From: Candidatus Methanoplasma reticulitermitis
Lineage (GTDB): Archaea > Thermoplasmatota > Thermoplasmata > Methanomassiliicoccales > Methanomethylophilaceae
Direction: 5' to 3'
Assembly: GCA_031287135.1 (NCBI GenBank)
Contig: JAITTK010000109.1
Coordinates: 1-8,577 of the forward strand
Length of the DNA: 8,577 nucleotides
Shown here: piece by piece, positions 6,072 to 8,577 of the stretch
Numbering within the stretch: the first letter of the stretch is position 1
Layout: each line of letters opens with the position of its first letter
Notes under the pieces: generated by a model
The model's database searches: none
The model's input: only the letters and a program-made list of their open reading frames with translations
What the model was told of the DNA's origin: nothing
Program-made: the position numbers and the translations under genes

Positions 6072-6611
6072 GTGCGGGAGACGATGGACTACCTCAAGGA
6101 ACGATGCAAAGCCGTCGTATATTCCATACCCGAGAATGATTGGGACAGGCTCATCGATTTGATAATATCCAAAGAAAAGATATTCGTCTACGGTTCGGGG
6201 AGGTCCGGTCTGATCGGACAGCTGTTCTCGGTAAGGATGGTTCAGATGGGCCTGAACGTCTATTTCGTCGGGGATATGACGACCCCGATAATCGGGGAAA
6301 AGGACCTGACTATACTGATATCCAATACAGGTCAGACAACGTCCGTCGTTCAGACGGCCGAGATAGCCAGACGTATAGGGTCCCACGTCGTGTCGCTGAC
6401 GGCTTCCCCGTCAAGCAAGCTCGCGGCAGTTTCGAATACCGCGATAGTATTCAAAATCAGGAAGGATGACATGGACTCGGAATTGGCCCCGCTGGGTACG
6501 ATCTTCGAGGATACCGTGCTCTTCTTCTTCGACTGCATAGTCCCGGATCTCATGAAGAAGCTCAATGTAACCGAAGAGGACATGCGTAGGAAACATGCCA
6601 TATGGGTATGA
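6072..6611 (+). CDS. hxlB: 6-phospho-3-hexuloisomerase (SIS domain)
   Basis: The 179-residue product is a single SIS domain with strong PHI features. 'FVYGSGRSGLIGQLFSVRMVQMG' (residues 38-60) is the sugar-phosphate loop, followed by 'NVYFVGDMTTP', 'ILISNTGQTTSVVQTAEIARRIGSHVVSLTA', and the family end 'LAPLGTIFEDTVLFFFDCIV...EEDMRRKHA', which carries the proposed catalytic Glu (in 'IFE') and His (in 'RKHA'). PHI interconverts 3-hexulose 6-phosphate and fructose 6-phosphate. In archaea it works with hexulose-phosphate synthase to make ribulose 5-phosphate. No synthase is in the window. GTG 6072 has GAGG eight bases upstream; ATG 6084 with GGGAG is an alternative start four codons in. The TGA at 6609-6611 abuts the stop of the opposing JAMM gene with no gap. 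Confidence 0.93.
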   Translation: MRETMDYLKERCKAVVYSIPENDWDRLIDLIISKEKIFVYGSGRSGLIGQLFSVRMVQMGLNVYFVGDMTTPIIGEKDLTILISNTGQTTSVVQTAEIARRIGSHVVSLTASPSSKLAAVSNTAIVFKIRKDDMDSELAPLGTIFEDTVLFFFDCIVPDLMKKLNVTEEDMRRKHAIWV

Positions 6612-7112
6612 TCAGGTCATTATTATCATCGGAACAGCATGCGGCCGACCGTCGCTGCATGAGAACGATGCGAGCTTCGATTCCACGGGATCGATTACCA
6701 ACGCGTATCCGACATCCGCTCCGAATATGCCCACATGGGTTTTAATATCCACATCGGACAGGTAGCATCCTATGCCGAGGTGCGAATGGTACCATCCGAC
6801 TATCGCGTCACCGTCACAGCCATCCATCGATATGAAGAGTTCTTCTATCGAATCCTTTCTGAATCTCACGCTTATCTCATCGGCATCCAGGCCGGAGGTC
6901 GCGGTATCCGTGACCTTCACGTATGTTCCCGCATCATCCCTCAGTACGTTGCCGATCAAAAGGCCCAGGATTTCTTTGTTCTCAAGACATCCCATCTCGG
7001 CATGCGCCGTAACAGACGCTATGACGCCCTCGCTAACGAACAGTGAAACACCCCTCACGGGTCTTGTCCTGAACTCTGTCTCCGACTGCTCAGAGGCGAT
7101 TATCTTAGGCAT
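6612..7112 (-). CDS. JAMM/MPN+ metalloprotease, Rpn11-like deubiquitinase candidate
   Basis: From ATG 7112 the product has 166 residues, one MPN domain. The zinc motif is complete: Glu47 in 'EILGLLIG', then 'VGWYHSHLGIGCYLSDVDIKTH' (in two parts: His109, His111, Ser119, Asp122), i.e. HxH-x7-SxxD. The surrounding 'GWYHSH.G.GC.LS.VDI.T' is strikingly like eukaryotic Rpn11/CSN5 rather than the shorter bacterial RadC or Mec+ types. The one visible departure is Leu112 where HSHP is usual. In this operon it would trim the Ubl precursor after Gly-Gly and/or cleave conjugates. ATG 7112 overlaps the E2 stop by eight bases; GTG 7121 with AAGG upstream is an alternative start. It is the last gene of the operon. 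Confidence 0.9.
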   Translation of the reverse strand: MPKIIASEQSETEFRTRPVRGVSLFVSEGVIASVTAHAEMGCLENKEILGLLIGNVLRDDAGTYVKVTDTATSGLDADEISVRFRKDSIEELFISMDGCDGDAIVGWYHSHLGIGCYLSDVDIKTHVGIFGADVGYALVIDPVESKLASFSCSDGRPHAVPMIIMT

Positions 7113-7590
7113 CGCTACCACAGTACCTTATACGGGCTTCGAACTTCGGTTTGTTGTCGATATACCATCTGGCAGCTTCCATACAGGATTCCGTACCGTA
7201 CGGATTCATGGGGTTCGGGTCCGATATCAATTGTTCCACTCCTTTGACGAATGACAGCAGGGATGACCCGAAAGACCAGTTATCAAGGGTCTTGACGCAG
7301 ACGAATCCCCCGTCCTCGGGCATCATTATGTTCGGATGAAAGATCGGCGTCATCCACTTCGCCCTCGGCCTTTCGTATGGATACTCTTCGGACACAACGA
7401 TGATGAAGATGTGATCGTTTGCCGTTTCGTCCCTGTATATCTTCGAGGGAGTATTCCTCAGGACCACGCTGATCTCGATCGGGAATCCCGCATTCTCGGG
7501 TACCGGCCGGATATCGATCCCGAGATGGCCGTTCAGCCCCAGGATCTCGTTGTTGATCCGCTTTATGAGCACAGGCCTCACAAGGCCCAT
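7105..7590 (-). CDS. E2-like ubiquitin-conjugating enzyme (UBC fold)
   Basis: The 161-residue protein has the UBC core in order: N-terminal helix 'VLIKRINNEILGL' (residues 7-19), beta strands through 'HIFIIVVSEEYPYERPRAKWMTPIFHPNI' (two stretches; 'YP...P' turn and HPN at 85-87), catalytic Cys98 in 'GGFVCVKTL', Trp105 in 'NWSFGSSL', helix 'LLSFVKGVEQLISDPNP' with DPNP at 124-127, and C-terminal helix 'EAARWYIDNKPKFEARI'. HPN, Cys, W-S and DPNP are the classic E2 signatures. HPN-to-Cys spacing is ten residues against about seven in canonical E2s, so the loop before the active site is longer. It would take Ubl from E1 as a thioester and transfer it to amines. ATG 7590 is one base after the Ubl stop. 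Confidence 0.93.
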   Translation of the reverse strand: MGLVRPVLIKRINNEILGLNGHLGIDIRPVPENAGFPIEISVVLRNTPSKIYRDETANDHIFIIVVSEEYPYERPRAKWMTPIFHPNIMMPEDGGFVCVKTLDNWSFGSSLLSFVKGVEQLISDPNPMNPYGTESCMEAARWYIDNKPKFEARIRYCGSDA

Positions 7591-7591
7591 G

Positions 7592-7834
7592 TCAGCTTCC
7601 GCCTTCGGGATCCGGGATCATCTCTATGATGTCGTCCTCTCTGAGATTTATCTCATCAATGCTCTGGCTCTTGTTGAGGAGCTTCGATCCCTTCCTGAGG
7701 ACATATGCGCCCGCATCCTTTCCCCAGTATTCTGCGGCGGTATCGATGATGTCTTCCACAGACTCGTAGGATTCAAGCTCCATTCTTATGGACGAGCTGT
7801 TGAGCGTGTTGACCACTGTAACCCTGATCGTCAT
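7592..7834 (-). CDS. Ubiquitin-like modifier with C-terminal Gly-Gly-Ser
   Basis: The 80-residue protein fits a beta-grasp fold: strand 'MTIRVTVVNT', strand 'SIRMELES', helix 'SVEDIIDTAAEYWG' (25-38), strand 'AYVLRKGSKLL' (43-53), loop/3-10 'SIDEINLREDD', strand 'IIEMIPDPEGGS'. The second half parallels ubiquitin's 'LIFAGKQLEDGRTLSDYNI...', with Leu46 near the Ile44 position and Gly49 near Gly47. It ends Gly78-Gly79-Ser80, so one residue must be removed to expose Gly-Gly. Lysines are K39, K48, K51 and K55. The start is ATG 7834, with GGGAGG seven bases upstream and one base after the E1 stop; a longer frame to 7918 overlaps E1 and is not used. It is more acidic at the tail than ubiquitin. Confidence 0.9.
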   Translation of the reverse strand: MTIRVTVVNTLNSSSIRMELESYESVEDIIDTAAEYWGKDAGAYVLRKGSKLLNKSQSIDEINLREDDIIEMIPDPEGGS

Positions 7835-7835
7835 T

Positions 7836-8577
7836 TCAGTTCCTCCCGGCGAAGTGATTGGGACAGTCCCTGTCTTCCGATATCTCAAGACTCTCCATTG
7901 TCCCCAGGATTCCGTCATAGTATATTACGTTCCTTATGCAGAGATCCCTTCTGCCGGACAGTATCTTCATGGCCTCCCTTACCTGGATCGCCGCTACGAT
8001 CGAGGTGGTTGTTATCTCGGATGCCAGTTTAGGCAGGAATACGGCCCCGTTCCCGGTGCACGAGAACCTCTTGTCGATGAGCTTCATGTGGCTGCCGTTC
8101 ATTCCGCATTCCAAACACGGTCCGTCATCCATGACCGACTGCACCTTCCCTCTGAAACCGTCGGTGGCGCCGTCGATATAGGGTATGCCGTGATATCTCG
8201 CATGAGAATTCACGTGCAGTCTTGCCGAGATGTTATCGACACATCCGAATACGATATCGAAATCCCAGTCTTCGGACTCCTGTATTCTCGACACGACCGG
8301 GACGATATCGGCCTCCGGATAGAGATCGTGCGCTCTCTCCGCAACCGTCGGTGCCTTCTTCTTACCGCTGTCCTCCTCTCTGAAGAACACGCATCTGCTC
8401 ACGTTCGATATCGCGATGTCATCCATGTCCGCAACGCATATGTTCCCGAATCCGGCCAGCAGCATGCACTTGATGACCTCGTTGCCGAGGGCCCCGGCCC
8501 CCACCACCAGACATCTGGCTCCTTGCAGGCTTTCGATATCCAACCAGTCTATCCTTTTCATCCGGTCGAATCGGTCC
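7836..8577 (-). CDS. E1-like (ThiF/Uba) activating enzyme, N terminus beyond window
   Basis: The frame is open to the right edge. The 'DRFDR' before Met at 8561 and the 'RF.R' start seen in relatives suggest that the true start lies outside. The domain order, numbered from Met 8561, is: 'VVGAGALGNEVIK' nucleotide loop (21-26), 'DMDDIAISNVSR' (ATP contacts to Arg56), Lys67-69, 'GCVDNISARLHVN' (Asp109), 'YIDGATDGFRGKVQSV', zinc pair Cys149/Cys152 (CLEC), catalytic-type Cys168 in 'RFSCTGN', 'TTTSIVAAIQVREAMKIL', and a second zinc pair, Cys233/His236 (CPNH). It adenylates the Ubl C terminus and carries it as a thioester. It is a single adenylation domain, without a separate catalytic-cysteine or UFD domain, and probably dimeric. 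'IDG.T.GF.G' resembles eukaryotic Uba3/Uba2 more than MoeB. Stop TGA 7836-7838. Confidence 0.92.
   Translation of the reverse strand, partial: DRFDRMKRIDWLDIESLQGARCLVVGAGALGNEVIKCMLLAGFGNICVADMDDIAISNVSRCVFFREEDSGKKKAPTVAERAHDLYPEADIVPVVSRIQESEDWDFDIVFGCVDNISARLHVNSHARYHGIPYIDGATDGFRGKVQSVMDDGPCLECGMNGSHMKLIDKRFSCTGNGAVFLPKLASEITTTSIVAAIQVREAMKILSGRRDLCIRNVIYYDGILGTMESLEISEDRDCPNHFAGRN
7842..7847 (-). promoter_or_regulatory. Ribosome binding site that fixes the Ubl start
   Basis: GGGAGG within the last codons of E1 lies seven bases before ATG 7834. It supports the 80-residue Ubl over the longer open frame reaching 7918. Confidence 0.7.

Noticed and set aside
5736..6386. A 216-codon leftward open frame
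   Set aside because: It is antisense to the TIM-barrel and hexuloisomerase genes, both well supported.
7550..8032. A 160-codon rightward open frame
   Set aside because: It is antisense to the E1-Ubl-E2 junctions, where the leftward genes have clear motifs.
7592..8577. Reading the E1/Ubl pair as a sulfur-carrier (ThiF-ThiS or MoeB-MoaD) system
   Set aside because: The adjacent E2 with HPN and active-site Cys, and the Rpn11-like JAMM, fit protein conjugation; no thiamin or molybdopterin gene is nearby.
1..8577. CRISPR arrays, insertion-sequence ends, rRNA
   Set aside because: No regularly spaced repeats, transposase-like protein or rRNA sequence was seen.

Overview
The window is archaeal. 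It carries an archaeal eL18-uL13-uS9-Rpo10 ribosomal/RNA-polymerase block, Shine-Dalgarno motifs of the GGTGAT type, TATA boxes with archaeal spacing, and an archaeal-style 6-phospho-3-hexuloisomerase. The gene content, moderate GC and protein style suggest a Thermoplasmata lineage, possibly Methanomassiliicoccales. That placement is inference; no 16S or methanogenesis marker is present.

Layout from left to right. (1) The C-terminal part of a PhoU-type protein (+), running in from the left edge. (2) Two tandem leftward genes for zinc-ribbon membrane proteins, 703-1232 and 1389-1903. Each looks broken by a one-base frameshift, and a hairpin/T-tract terminator follows the first. (3) About 0.7 kb without a recognisable gene (1904-2619), then a VOC/glyoxalase-fold gene and a TfoX-N-domain gene (+). 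The TfoX N terminus appears scrambled by two mutually compensating frameshifts. (4) A tRNA-Pro(GGG) gene and, transcribed leftward toward it, eL18, uL13, uS9 and Rpo10 with SD-coupled junctions. (5) Divergent from eL18, a rightward two-gene operon: an endonuclease-IV-like TIM barrel with altered metal-ligand positions, and 6-phospho-3-hexuloisomerase. (6) Facing it with zero spacing, a tightly packed leftward operon that enters from the right edge: E1-like activating enzyme, ubiquitin-like protein, E2-like conjugating enzyme and an Rpn11-like JAMM protease.

The last operon is the highlight. It encodes activation (E1), a modifier with a C-terminal Gly-Gly-Ser (Ubl), a true E2 fold with HPN motif and active-site cysteine, and a JAMM isopeptidase with an intact zinc triad. 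Gaps are 1 nt, 1 nt and an 8-nt overlap. The E2 separates it from ordinary sulfur-carrier (ThiS/MoaD/Urm1) systems. No E3 is visible; one could lie past the right edge, or the system may work without one. Ubiquitin-like cassettes of this kind are known from Caldiarchaeum-type archaea, Asgard archaea and some bacteria (for example antiviral Bil operons). Whether this lineage's version is undescribed cannot be settled from sequence alone.

The suspected frameshifts all fall between 0.7 and 3.4 kb, and the core genes to the right read cleanly. This suggests a decaying accessory block, although sequencing error is possible.
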